A DNA stretch of 32,312 nt from Christensenellaceae bacterium (GCA_022510815.1 JAFLST010000019.1:19276-51587), one strand, 5' to 3'. Positions 7,288-15,358 are shown, numbered from the stretch's first letter. A program made the numbers and translations. The notes: generated by a model from the sequence alone, not told the origin.

Positions 7288-8034
7288 GTGTCTCAAAAAC
7301 AGAATAAGTATAGTATTTCGCAGAATTTCCTGACCAGCGGCGCGACCATCCGGCGGCTGATCCGGCACAGTGATCTTTGCGGGGACGACTTGGTCGTGGA
7401 GATCGGCGCGGGCAAGGGGCACATCACGCGGCAGCTCGCGGAGGTCTGCGGGCACGTCGTCAGCTATGAGATTGACCCGCTGTTATATGATCGTTTGCAG
7501 GGGACGCTCCCGGGAAACGTTTCACTGCGCCGCGGGGATTTCCTGACGGCACGCCTGCCGGGAAAGCCCTATAAGGTCTTTGCGAATATCCCGTTCTCCA
7601 TTACTACGGCGATCCTGCGCAAGCTGACCATGGACGGCAATCCGCCGGAGGCGGCATGGCTCATCGTGGAGAAGGGCGCGGCGATGCGGTTCTGCGGTTG
7701 CGGGCGCGACACGGCCATGAGCCTTGCGCTCAAACCGTGGTTTGATGTACGGATCGCTGCCAGCCTTCGCCGGGAGGATTTTCATCCGGCGCCGTCGGTG
7801 GATTGCGTGCTGCTGGAGCTGCGCCGCAGGAAGCTGCCGGACATACCAGTCAGTCAGCGCACGGCATGGATCCGCTTTACCGAGGCGGGGCTTCGGCAGG
7901 GCGTCCGGGGATTGACCCCGCACCAGATTCGCCGCGCGCTGCAGCGGGATAACGCGATTCCCATGTCGGGAACCATGCGCTATGTCCAGTGGCTGTGCCT
8001 GTTTCGATGCTGGCAGTCCATGCGCGGCAGATAA
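7288..8034 (+). CDS. erm: Erm-type 23S rRNA (adenine-N6) methyltransferase
   Basis: 248 residues from a GTG at 7288, a normal length for Erm. AAGG at 7274-7277 is the likely ribosome site; an upstream in-frame TTG at 7237 lies inside the terminator and is rejected. Visible family motifs: SQNFLTS (11-17), the SAM loop EIGAGKGH (38-45), the acidic YEID (60-63), GDF (83-85), catalytic NIPF (100-103) and FHPAPSVD (165-172). The QNFLTS opening and the FHP-P-V motif with a short C-terminal domain fit Erm better than KsgA. Erm enzymes dimethylate A2058 of 23S rRNA and give macrolide-lincosamide-streptogramin B resistance. Base composition resembles the surroundings and no mobile element is near, so it looks resident. 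The next gene is convergent, 7 bases away, with no clear terminator between. Confidence 0.88.
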   Translation: MSQKQNKYSISQNFLTSGATIRRLIRHSDLCGDDLVVEIGAGKGHITRQLAEVCGHVVSYEIDPLLYDRLQGTLPGNVSLRRGDFLTARLPGKPYKVFANIPFSITTAILRKLTMDGNPPEAAWLIVEKGAAMRFCGCGRDTAMSLALKPWFDVRIAASLRREDFHPAPSVDCVLLELRRRKLPDIPVSQRTAWIRFTEAGLRQGVRGLTPHQIRRALQRDNAIPMSGTMRYVQWLCLFRCWQSMRGR

Positions 8035-8041
8035 TGCCGTG

Positions 8042-8527
8042 TCAGTCAGGACAGTATCGAACGTCGATCTCGTCCGTCGACGGCTCCTCGAAGCGGGATT
8101 CCAGCTTCGCCAGCAGTCCCTCGTCGACATGGTAGGCGGATGTTTTGCCTGCCTGAACGGCCCGGTTGCGCTCCTCGATATGCCGCTGCCAGACGTCAGG
8201 CGCGGGATCGATGTAGTGCAGAGAGCAGGGAATGCCGTGCTCGGCAAAGAAGGCGCGGGCCTCCTCCCGCCACTGCTTTGTCCAGAATCCCCAGTCCAGG
8301 ATGACGTTCACGCCGCATCCGATCAGCTCAAGGGCGAGCGCGAACTGATACTGCCGGGCGCGCTCCGCCAGAAGATCGTGATGCTCGCCGGCGCCGTCGG
8401 GGAACAGCGTCAGCATCAGCTCATCGCAGGAGAGAACTGCCGACGCGGGCAGCTGCTCCCTGAGATGTCGTGTGTAAGTGCTTTTTCCGCTGCAGATCTT
8501 GCCGCACAGAAGAATAACCTGAGCCAT
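8042..8527 (-). CDS. Small P-loop kinase-like ATPase (AAA_33-type)
   Basis: 161 residues from the ATG at 8527, preceded by GGAGG about 7 bases upstream; a longer frame to 8731 would run through the yqfC promoter region. The N-terminus has a Walker A motif, GKICSGKST (residues 8-16), then CDE and a hydrophobic strand ending LDWGFW. An Arg-rich lid (KQWREEAR) follows, with a helical C-terminus. This layout is seen in AAA_33 / zeta-toxin-like small-molecule kinases. The substrate cannot be told. It faces erm tail to tail, which might suggest a resistance role, but nothing in the protein proves this. No antitoxin-like partner is adjacent, so a toxin-antitoxin role is not supported. Confidence 0.75.
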   Translation of the reverse strand: MAQVILLCGKICSGKSTYTRHLREQLPASAVLSCDELMLTLFPDGAGEHHDLLAERARQYQFALALELIGCGVNVILDWGFWTKQWREEARAFFAEHGIPCSLHYIDPAPDVWQRHIEERNRAVQAGKTSAYHVDEGLLAKLESRFEEPSTDEIDVRYCPD

Positions 8528-8547
8528 CAGACCGCCTCCATGGATCC

Positions 8548-8576
8548 ATTCTACCAAAAAGGCGCGGCGTGCGCAA
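8548..8576 (-). promoter_or_regulatory. Promoter for the P-loop kinase gene
   Basis: Minus-strand TTGCGC (8571-8576), 17-bp spacer and TAGAAT (8548-8553), with the start expected near 8541. It directly abuts the divergent SigE-like promoter of yqfC. Confidence 0.55.
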
Positions 8577-8577
8577 G

Positions 8578-8606
8578 GCGTATCCCTGTCTGGGGCCGCA
8601 TAGACT
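8578..8606 (+). promoter_or_regulatory. SigE-like promoter for yqfC-yqfD
   Basis: GCGTATC (8578-8584), a 14-bp spacer and CATAGACT (8599-8606) resemble the mother-cell SigE consensus (KMATATT, 14-15 bp, CATACAMT), with 5 of 7 and 7 of 8 matches by eye. The yqfC gene of Bacillus subtilis is in the SigE regulon. No SigA-type promoter is seen here. Confidence 0.55.
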
Positions 8607-8627
8607 GCGGACAAGGAGGCGTATCGG

Positions 8628-8888
8628 ATGGACAAGGGTGAACTGTTTCCCAAAGAGGTCGTGTCGGACATGCCGCGGGTCACGATGACGGGCAGTGAGC
8701 GCGTGCATGTGGAGCAGCACAAGGGCCTCATCGCGTATCAGCCGGAGGAGGTTGTCTTCCGGGTCGCGTCGGGCAGGCTGACGGTGTCTGGGCAGGAGCT
8801 GCGATTCCGCCTGTATACCTCGGGCGAGGCGATCCTGACCGGGCGGGTGGACAGCGTCGCCATCGCGGGAGGTGAGCGGACCGTATGA
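8628..8888 (+). CDS. yqfC: Sporulation protein YqfC
   Basis: 86 residues, the usual size of the YabP/YqfC family. The ATG follows AAGGAGGC. The protein shows the family pattern of short beta strands, beginning with a VTMTGSERVHVEQHKGLIAY-type segment, then a VSG turn and a GxVDSVAI end. It is expressed in the mother cell during sporulation in known Bacilli; the molecular role is not settled. Its stop overlaps the yqfD start as ATGA. A SigE-like promoter lies just upstream. It indicates that this organism forms spores or descends from a spore former. Confidence 0.9.
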   Translation: MDKGELFPKEVVSDMPRVTMTGSERVHVEQHKGLIAYQPEEVVFRVASGRLTVSGQELRFRLYTSGEAILTGRVDSVAIAGGERTV

Positions 8889-10033
8889 GGCCATGGCCTT
8901 ACACCTTCACGGCGGAGGGACTGAACATTGAGCGGCTGATCCGGCAGGCGGGCGAGCAGGGGATTGCGCTCTCCGGGCTCAAGCGCGGCGGATCGCGGAA
9001 GATCAGCGGCATGGTGTCGGAGGACGATCTGCCACGGCTCAGCGAGCTTGCCATGAGCGGCGGCTGGCGCTTTGAGGCAGGGCGGCGGCGGGGCGCTGGG
9101 AAATGGCTGGACACGCTCCGTCGGCGCTGGATGCTGGCGGCCGGATGCCTGCTGGCGGCGGTTTGTCTGGCAGTGGCCTCGCAGCTTGTGTGGCGCATCG
9201 AACTGGTTGACGCGGGAATCTACGAAGCTGATCTGCGGAATTATCTTGAGGTGCTGGAGGTACGGCCGATGCGCTGGAAGCGGAGTCTCGATCTGGGCGC
9301 GATCCGCGACAGCCTTGAATGGCGCTACCCGGAGGTGGCATGGATCGAGTGCGGCTTTCGCGGTATGACGCTGACCGTGACGGTGGTGGAGGGCGTGGCC
9401 TCTGGGGAAGCGCTGACGCATCTCGGCTCTGGCGACGTCGTGGCGGCCCGGGATGGCATGGTGGACAGCATCATCACGCTGGCTGGTACGCCACAGGTGC
9501 AGGCCGGGCAGATCGTCCGCGCGGGACAGGTGCTGATTCTTGGCGAGGAAAGGACGTCGGACGGCCTTGTGCGCCCGGTATCGGCACGGGGGAAAGTGCT
9601 GGCCCGAGTGTGGGACGGCGCGTCGGTCAAAATGAGCACACTGGAGCAGGCGACCGTCTATACGGGCCGTCGGCAGCAGGTCACGGTGGCGAGCTGCCCG
9701 TGGTTCGATCTCTGGCAGGCGGAGGCGTCGGGATACGAGCAGCAGGATACCGCCGTCCGCAGGATGCCGCTGGGCGGGCTGTTTCTGCCCTTCACGGTGC
9801 GCTTTGAGACGCGCATGGAGGCTGACTCCTCCCTGCAAGCGCGCGACATGGAGCAGGTCAAGACCGAGGCGGCGCTCGCGGCCCTGCGGAAGCTGCGGGA
9901 AAAGGTTGGAATCGATGATGTTTTTTTGACAAATTGGGTAGATTATAGTATGATAGATGATGAGGTACTGTTGGCTGTCGCTATTGGGGAACGGGTGATC
10001 GATATTGCGTCGCCAGCCCTCCGTGCGCAGTGA
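8885..10033 (+). CDS. yqfD: Sporulation protein YqfD
   Basis: 382 residues, matching the YqfD family. A cytosolic N-terminal domain of about 75 residues is followed by a basic patch (RRRGAGKW, RRR), one membrane helix near 82-102 (LAAGCLLAAVCLAVA-like) and a large external part. The family signature of a beta-rich post-membrane domain is visible in IELVDAGIY and WIECGFRGMTLTVTVVEG. YqfD is a SigE-controlled sporulation protein paired with YqfC; it probably acts at the mother-cell membrane. Start overlaps yqfC by 4 bases. The last 110 bases of the gene also contain the promoter for phoH. Confidence 0.9.
   Translation: MRPWPYTFTAEGLNIERLIRQAGEQGIALSGLKRGGSRKISGMVSEDDLPRLSELAMSGGWRFEAGRRRGAGKWLDTLRRRWMLAAGCLLAAVCLAVASQLVWRIELVDAGIYEADLRNYLEVLEVRPMRWKRSLDLGAIRDSLEWRYPEVAWIECGFRGMTLTVTVVEGVASGEALTHLGSGDVVAARDGMVDSIITLAGTPQVQAGQIVRAGQVLILGEERTSDGLVRPVSARGKVLARVWDGASVKMSTLEQATVYTGRRQQVTVASCPWFDLWQAEASGYEQQDTAVRRMPLGGLFLPFTVRFETRMEADSSLQARDMEQVKTEAALAALRKLREKVGIDDVFLTNWVDYSMIDDEVLLAVAIGERVIDIASPALRAQ
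9926..9954 (+). promoter_or_regulatory. Internal promoter in yqfD for the phoH-era operon
   Basis: Perfect TTGACA (9926-9931), 17-bp spacer and TATGAT (9949-9954), in a locally AT-rich stretch within the yqfD coding sequence. The predicted start near 9961 is about 117 bases before phoH. It would give the housekeeping genes vegetative expression independent of the sporulation promoter. Confidence 0.75.
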
Positions 10034-10077
10034 GCGGCGCCGCATGAAAAGACACGCTTGAAAGAAGGCTTTGCTCT

Positions 10078-11070
10078 TTGACAAAGACCCTGAAGCTGAC
10101 GCTGTCCGTGGATTCGATGGACGCGTATATGTCCCTCTTCGGACTGAACGACCAGAACGTCGCGCTGCTGGAGCAGGAGTGCGGCGTGACCATCGCCCTG
10201 CGCGGGGCGGAGCTGACCATTACCGGTGAGGAAGAGGACACCCAGCTTGCCGCCGGAGTGATCGAGAAGCTGGTCGATATGATCCACCGCCGCGAGCTCG
10301 TGGACCGCAGCCGCATCCGTTACGCGCTGGCGCTGGCCCGTGAAGGCAAGGTGGACATGATTGACGAGATCCTGCGCAATGTGGTGGCGATCACCCACCG
10401 GGGCAAGCAGATCAAATGCAAGACCCTCGGTCAGCAGCAGTATGTGCAGGCGATCCGTGATCACGACCTGACCTTTGCTGTTGGCCCGGCGGGCACCGGC
10501 AAGACCTACCTTGCCATGGCGCTGGCCGTGGTTGCGCTCAAGAACAAGGAGATCGAGCGCATCGTGCTGACCCGTCCGGCGGTGGAGGCGGGAGAAAAGT
10601 TAGGCTTCCTGCCCGGCGACCTGACCCAGAAGGTCGACCCCTACCTGCGTCCGCTCTATGACGCGCTCTATGATTTCATGGGTGTGGACAGCTATCAGAA
10701 GCTGCTGGAGCGCGGCACGGTGGAGGTGGCTCCGCTGGCCTACATGCGCGGCCGCACGCTGTCGGACTCCTTCATTATTCTCGACGAGGCGCAGAACACC
10801 ACCTCTGAGCAGATGAAGATGTTCCTGACCCGTCTGGGGTTCAACTCCAAGGTGGTCGTTACCGGCGACGTGACCCAGACCGATCTGCCCTTCGGCAAGA
10901 AATCCGGCCTTGCAGAGGCCCTTGACATCCTCAAGGACATTCCCGCCATCGGCATGGTACGCCTGACCCATCAGGACGTGGTGCGCCACGAGCTGGTGCA
11001 GCAGATCGTTCAAGCTTATGACGCGTACTTCGCCGCCGGAGTCCAGAACAAAGGAAAGGAAGCGACCTGA
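10078..11070 (+). CDS. phoH: PhoH family P-loop ATPase
   Basis: 330 residues, typical for the PhoH/YlaK-type group found next to ybeY in Firmicutes. The start is a TTG with AAGAAGG about 9 bases upstream. An N-terminal KH-like region (1-100) precedes the ATPase: Walker A GPAGTGKTY near residues 139-147 and Walker B FIILDEAQN near 232-240, followed by VVTGDVTQTD (sensor region). PhoH proteins are predicted RNA-linked ATPases/helicase-like enzymes; the exact role is open, but linkage to YbeY and Era suggests rRNA processing. The stop is one base before the yqfF start. Confidence 0.93.
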   Translation: MTKTLKLTLSVDSMDAYMSLFGLNDQNVALLEQECGVTIALRGAELTITGEEEDTQLAAGVIEKLVDMIHRRELVDRSRIRYALALAREGKVDMIDEILRNVVAITHRGKQIKCKTLGQQQYVQAIRDHDLTFAVGPAGTGKTYLAMALAVVALKNKEIERIVLTRPAVEAGEKLGFLPGDLTQKVDPYLRPLYDALYDFMGVDSYQKLLERGTVEVAPLAYMRGRTLSDSFIILDEAQNTTSEQMKMFLTRLGFNSKVVVTGDVTQTDLPFGKKSGLAEALDILKDIPAIGMVRLTHQDVVRHELVQQIVQAYDAYFAAGVQNKGKEAT

Positions 11071-11071
11071 G

Positions 11072-13519
11072 ATGCCCCGGGGAAAGACCAACGAAAAGAA
11101 AAAGCGCCGGAATGGCGTGAAGCGGATCGGAGACTGGCTGCACAGCGGCGAGGCGAAGTGCACCGGGCTGATTCTGCTGGGCACGCTGCTGATCTTTGGC
11201 CTGTTCTGTCTTTCCAGCGCCCCGACGCGCTATGATCTGACGGTCGGCGCCATTTCCCACCAGACGATCACCGCCACCAAGGACGTGGAGGACACCATCG
11301 CCACGGAGGAGCGCCGCAGAACTGCCGCCGCATCGGTGGAGCCGACTTATCATCAGCTCGAGGGCGCTTCGGAGGAGGTCATGGACGCCCTCGATACGGT
11401 GTTCGGGGAGCTGCGCCTTGCCCAGCAGTACGGCCAGTCCCTGCGCGGCGAGGAGGAGACGGATATACAGTTCCAGCAGCATGTCTTTGCAGATGCGGAG
11501 ATTACCCATGCGCAGGAGCTGGTGCGTTCGCTGACGCTCACGTCGTATCAGGCGCGGATGCTGATGCGCTCGGAAACGGTGCAGTTTGACGAGATGGTCA
11601 AGAGCGTCCGTCAGGCGGTGGAGAGCGCGCTGAACGCGACCATCCGCGAGGGGCAGGAGAGCCAGGCCATCAGCAATATCCGTCAGGTCATCAGCTCCCA
11701 TGTGGATATTTCGCTTTATCAGAATATTGTCCCGACGGTGCTGAGCGCTTGCATCAGGCCCAACATGGTCATCGAGACCGAGGCGACGGAACAGGCCCGG
11801 CAGGCGGCGATGGACGCTGTGGAGCCTGTCATGTACCTGCAGGGACAGAACATCATCCGTCAGGGCGAGCGCGTGAGCTCCAACCAGCTGGAGATGCTCA
11901 AAGCGCTGGGCCTGCTGGAAAACAACGACTATGACTACTCGATCTACTGCGGCGCGGCGCTGCTGATTGCGGCGGCTGTCCTGCTGATGGTCATGCTGCT
12001 GCGGATGCTGTCCCGGGACACGCTGTCCCGCCCGCGGTCCGTGGCGGTGATCATGCTGGTCATGGTGCTTTGCGAGGCGCTGGCTGTGCTGATGGTCAAG
12101 GTCATCAACGTGTATATGGCGCCGGTGGCGCTGGGCGCGATGCTGCTGACGGGCCTGCTGGGCGGGCGCGTGGCTGTTTCGACGGTCATCAGCATGGCGA
12201 TGATGATCGCGGGTCTGATGGCTGGCAGCAATACGACCTACTCCACTGAGATGGTGCACCTGCTGATCATGGGTATGTTCGGCAGCGTGGTGACCATCAA
12301 GTTCCTGCGCGGAAAGCCTCAGCGCGTGCGGATGCTGATCTGCGGCATTTTGGTAGCGCTGTCGAATCTGGCGATTATGGCCGCGATTGGCCTGATGACC
12401 TCTGCGAATCTCCTGAGCAATCAGCAGAATATTGGCTGGGCCATGGCGGGCGGTCTGCTCAGCGGCGTGCTGGCGGTGGGCCTGCAGCCTATTTTCGAGG
12501 CCGTGTTCAATCTGGCCACCCCGAGCAAGCTGCTGGAGATGGCCAACCCCAATCAGCCGCTGCTGCGCCGCTTGCAGCTGGAGGCTCCCGGCACCTATCA
12601 TCATTCGATCATCGTGGCGAATCTGGCGGAGGCGGCTGCGGAGAAGATCGGCGCGAATCCTCTGCTGGCCAGAACAGGCGCGTATTTCCATGATATCGGC
12701 AAGCTCAAGCGCCCGCTGTATTTCAAGGAAAACCAGATGGGCGAGAATCCCCATGACCGCACCGATCCTTATGTCTCTGCGGCCATCGTGACCACCCATA
12801 CCCGCGACGGTCTGCAGCTGGCCCAGAAGCACCGTCTGCCCAAGGAGATTCAGGACATCATCGTTCAGCACCATGGCGACACGCCTGTGATGTACTTCTA
12901 CCATAAGGCGCTCCAGCAGGCCGACGGGAAGCCGGTGAATGCCGATGATTTCCGCTATGACGGCATCAGGCCGACGACCAAGGAAGCCGCGATCGTCATG
13001 CTGGCGGATACCATTGAGGCAGCCGTCCGCTCCATGTCTGATCCCACGCCAGAGTCCATCGCGAAGTTCATTGAGAGGCTGGTGCGCGGCAAGCTGGAGG
13101 ATGGGCAGCTCAGCAATTCTCCGCTGACGCTGCGTGATATCGACGGCATCTGCGAGGCCTTCTGCACGGTGCTTAACGGCGTGTTCCATGAGCGGATCGA
13201 GTATCCCAGCGTACAGGTGCCCGAGCGCGGCGCCGCCGCGGCGAAGGAAGTCCTCAAACAGGCAGATGCCGCGAAGAAGCAGGAACCGACCAAGGCGCCT
13301 GACTCGGTAAAACCGACTGAAGTTCAGAAGCCTGCCGAGCGATCGAAAGCGCAGGAAAGTGCTGAACAGCCGGCTGCGGAGAAGAACGTAACTGAGGAAG
13401 CGGAAAGCCCTGAAAAGGAAGCGGAACCGGCTGATACCGCGGAACCGACCGGCACACAGACGGATGCGAAGCCGATCGAGGTCTCCAAGCCTGAGCATGC
13501 GGAGGAAGCCGGAGAATGA
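11072..13519 (+). CDS. pgpH: 7TM-HD domain cyclic-di-AMP phosphodiesterase (YqfF/PgpH)
   Basis: 815 residues from the ATG at 11072, with AAAGGAAG upstream; a frame start at 11018 overlaps phoH and is rejected. After a Lys/Arg-rich start and one membrane helix (near 30-50), an external 7TMR-HDED region runs to about 290. Then come seven membrane helices (about 295-490) and a cytosolic HD domain. HD residues are visible: HHSIIVANL, the HDIGK motif, H at THTRDG, HHGD, and a final D in ADTIEAAV. PgpH of Listeria hydrolyses c-di-AMP to pApA, and the same reaction is inferred here. The C-terminal 85 residues are an unusual Lys/Glu/Pro-rich tail that looks disordered. ATGA overlap with ybeY follows. 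Confidence 0.93.
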   Translation: MPRGKTNEKKKRRNGVKRIGDWLHSGEAKCTGLILLGTLLIFGLFCLSSAPTRYDLTVGAISHQTITATKDVEDTIATEERRRTAAASVEPTYHQLEGASEEVMDALDTVFGELRLAQQYGQSLRGEEETDIQFQQHVFADAEITHAQELVRSLTLTSYQARMLMRSETVQFDEMVKSVRQAVESALNATIREGQESQAISNIRQVISSHVDISLYQNIVPTVLSACIRPNMVIETEATEQARQAAMDAVEPVMYLQGQNIIRQGERVSSNQLEMLKALGLLENNDYDYSIYCGAALLIAAAVLLMVMLLRMLSRDTLSRPRSVAVIMLVMVLCEALAVLMVKVINVYMAPVALGAMLLTGLLGGRVAVSTVISMAMMIAGLMAGSNTTYSTEMVHLLIMGMFGSVVTIKFLRGKPQRVRMLICGILVALSNLAIMAAIGLMTSANLLSNQQNIGWAMAGGLLSGVLAVGLQPIFEAVFNLATPSKLLEMANPNQPLLRRLQLEAPGTYHHSIIVANLAEAAAEKIGANPLLARTGAYFHDIGKLKRPLYFKENQMGENPHDRTDPYVSAAIVTTHTRDGLQLAQKHRLPKEIQDIIVQHHGDTPVMYFYHKALQQADGKPVNADDFRYDGIRPTTKEAAIVMLADTIEAAVRSMSDPTPESIAKFIERLVRGKLEDGQLSNSPLTLRDIDGICEAFCTVLNGVFHERIEYPSVQVPERGAAAAKEVLKQADAAKKQEPTKAPDSVKPTEVQKPAERSKAQESAEQPAAEKNVTEEAESPEKEAEPADTAEPTGTQTDAKPIEVSKPEHAEEAGE

Positions 13520-14415
13520 AGCTTCTGTGGCAAATTGAAACGGAGACTGCCCCGGCATGGCTGTCGCTGATCCAGACGGCGGCTGACGCGGCGCTGCTGA
13601 CGGAAGGCGTGGCGCGGCCCTGCGCGGCGTCCATCCGGGTCTGCGGCGATGAAGCCATCCGAGAGGTCAATCGCGAGTGCAGGGGCATCGACCGGGCGAC
13701 GGACGTGCTGTCCTTTCCGACGGTGGGCTATCCGGCGGGGACGACAGCGGGTTGTGCGGACAAGCTGCTGCTTCGGGAGTTCGACGATGAGCTGAACGCC
13801 TGCATGCTGGGCGACCTGATCATCAGCGTGCCTCATGTGCTGGCGCAGGCGGAGGAATACGGCCATTCCCCGGAGCGGGAAGCGGCCTACCTGACGGTGC
13901 ACGGACTGTGTCACCTGATGGGCTACGACCATATCGAGGAAGATGATCGAAGGAGGATGCGCGCGATGGAAGAGAAGATTCTGGCGTCCATCGGCATGGA
14001 TCGCGACGAGAGCGCTGCTGTGAGCGACGAGACGCTGCTGGCCTTGGCGATTCAGGCGCGGGAACGCAGCTATTCGCCCTATTCCGGGTTTGCTGTCGGC
14101 GCGGCGCTGCTGTGTGAGGACGGTCGCGTGTTTCAGGGCTGCAACATCGAGAATGCTTCCTTTGGCCTGACCAACTGCGCGGAGCGTACGGCGCTCTTCA
14201 AGGCAGTCAGCGAGGGCGCAAGGGAATTTACAGCCATTGCCATCGCGGCGGAGAAAGCGGCGCCTTGGCCCTGCGGCGCGTGCAGGCAGGCCCTCAATGA
14301 GTTTGCGCCGGGGATCCGCGTGCTGGTGACATGGGACGGACAGACCGACGAAAAGCCGCTTTCCGAGCTGCTGCCCTGCGGCTTCGGCCCCAAAGAGCTG
14401 CCAAAGAAGGAGTAA
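13516..14415 (+). CDS. ybeY-cdd: Fusion of rRNA maturation RNase YbeY and cytidine deaminase
   Basis: A single uninterrupted ORF of 299 residues joins two enzymes. Residues 1-162 are YbeY with the metal-binding motif HGLCHLMGYDH (129-139) and the upstream RATDVLSFP signature. Residues 168-299 are a homotetrameric-type cytidine deaminase: SPYSGFAVGAAL, GCNIENASFG, the catalytic C221-A-E223 and P-C253-GA-C256 for zinc. Both halves keep all key residues, so both activities are expected: 16S rRNA 3'-end maturation and ribosome quality control, and cytidine/deoxycytidine salvage. I see no stop, frameshift or internal ribosome site at the junction (about 13985-14030). In many Firmicutes these are separate neighbouring genes, often with dgkA between them; dgkA is absent here. 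Start overlaps yqfF as ATGA. Confidence 0.92.
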   Translation: MKLLWQIETETAPAWLSLIQTAADAALLTEGVARPCAASIRVCGDEAIREVNRECRGIDRATDVLSFPTVGYPAGTTAGCADKLLLREFDDELNACMLGDLIISVPHVLAQAEEYGHSPEREAAYLTVHGLCHLMGYDHIEEDDRRRMRAMEEKILASIGMDRDESAAVSDETLLALAIQARERSYSPYSGFAVGAALLCEDGRVFQGCNIENASFGLTNCAERTALFKAVSEGAREFTAIAIAAEKAAPWPCGACRQALNEFAPGIRVLVTWDGQTDEKPLSELLPCGFGPKELPKKE

Positions 14416-14417
14416 AC

Positions 14418-15314
14418 ATGGCTGAACAGACGAAGTTCCATTCTGGATTTGTGACCATTGTCGGCAGGCCCAATGTGGGCAAGTCGACGCTGATGAACGC
14501 GCTGGTGGGCGAGAAGGTTGCCATTGTCTCGAACCGCCCGCAAACGACCCGCAACCGCATCATGGGCGTGATGACCCGGCCTGACTGGCAGGTGGTCTTC
14601 CTTGATACCCCCGGCATTCATACGCCCCGCACCCGGCTGGGCGAGTACATGATGCAGTCCGTCCGCGACGCGATGGACGGCATGGATGGTGTGCTGGTGC
14701 TGGTCGACGCGACGCAGGTGGGAGAGCACGACCGTGCGATCGTGGCTGACATGGCGCAGAAAAAAGTGCCGAAGATTCTTGCGCTCAACAAGATTGACCT
14801 GCTGCCCCGGGAGAAGCTGCTGGGGCTCATGGCGTCCTTCGCGGAAAGTGGTTACGACGCGATCATCCCCATCAGCGCGAAGACCGGCGACGGTCTTCCG
14901 GAGCTCACCAAGGCACTGGTGACCTCGCTGCCGGAGGGCCCGAAGTACTTCCCGGACGATATGATGACTGATCAGCCTGAACGGCTGATCTGTGCTGAGA
15001 TGATCCGCGAAAAGGCGCTGCTTCACCTGCGGGACGAGGTGCCCCACGGCATCGGCGTGGAAATGATGGCGATGAACAAGGAAAACGACAATTTCATGGA
15101 GATTCACGCCACCATCTACTGCGAGCGGGACGCCCACAAGGGCATCATCATTGGCAAGCATGGGGCCATGCTGCGGCAGATCGGCACCGAGGCCCGGGAG
15201 GACATTGAGGCGCTGCTGGGTATGCACGTCAACCTCAAGCTGTGGGTCAAGGTCCGGCCTGACTGGCGAAACCGCATGGACGACCTGCGCAATCTTGGGT
15301 ACGAGAACAAATAA
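14418..15314 (+). CDS. era: GTPase Era
   Basis: 298 residues from the ATG at 14418, two bases after the preceding stop, with AAGAAGGAG overlapping that stop; a longer frame from 14331 is rejected. G motifs: GRPNVGKST (G1), a Thr-rich switch QTTRNRI (G2), DTPG (G3), NKID (G4) and SAK (G5). The C-terminal KH domain carries the GKHGAMLRQIGTEAR signature, which binds the 3' end of 16S rRNA. Era is a 30S assembly GTPase and works in the same process as YbeY. It is the last gene of the operon; a strong terminator follows at 15323. Confidence 0.96.
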   Translation: MAEQTKFHSGFVTIVGRPNVGKSTLMNALVGEKVAIVSNRPQTTRNRIMGVMTRPDWQVVFLDTPGIHTPRTRLGEYMMQSVRDAMDGMDGVLVLVDATQVGEHDRAIVADMAQKKVPKILALNKIDLLPREKLLGLMASFAESGYDAIIPISAKTGDGLPELTKALVTSLPEGPKYFPDDMMTDQPERLICAEMIREKALLHLRDEVPHGIGVEMMAMNKENDNFMEIHATIYCERDAHKGIIIGKHGAMLRQIGTEAREDIEALLGMHVNLKLWVKVRPDWRNRMDDLRNLGYENK

Positions 15315-15322
15315 GAGCATTA

Positions 15323-15354
15323 AAAAAGCTCCCGCTATTCGGCGGGAGCTTTTT
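15323..15354. terminator. Bidirectional terminator between era and the rlmI-like gene
   Basis: The 13-bp stem AAAAAGCTCCCGC / GCGGGAGCTTTTT has a 6-base loop (15336-15341) and T-runs on both strands. The minus-strand stop codon is 5 bases away. Confidence 0.92.
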
Positions 15355-15358
15355 CATG

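Noticed and set aside
7288-8034. Assignment of the methyltransferase as KsgA/RsmA
   Set aside because: The QNFLTS opening, NIPF motif, FHPAPSVD motif, short length and leader attenuator fit Erm better than the 16S dimethylase.
8042-8527. Zeta-type toxin of a toxin-antitoxin pair
   Set aside because: No antitoxin-like small gene is adjacent on the same strand, and the neighbours are the convergent erm and divergent yqfC.
10931-13558. 875-codon open frame antisense to pgpH
   Set aside because: Composition is Arg/His/Leu-rich without recognisable domains and it mirrors the GC3 bias of the real gene; the plus-strand 7TM-HD protein explains the region.
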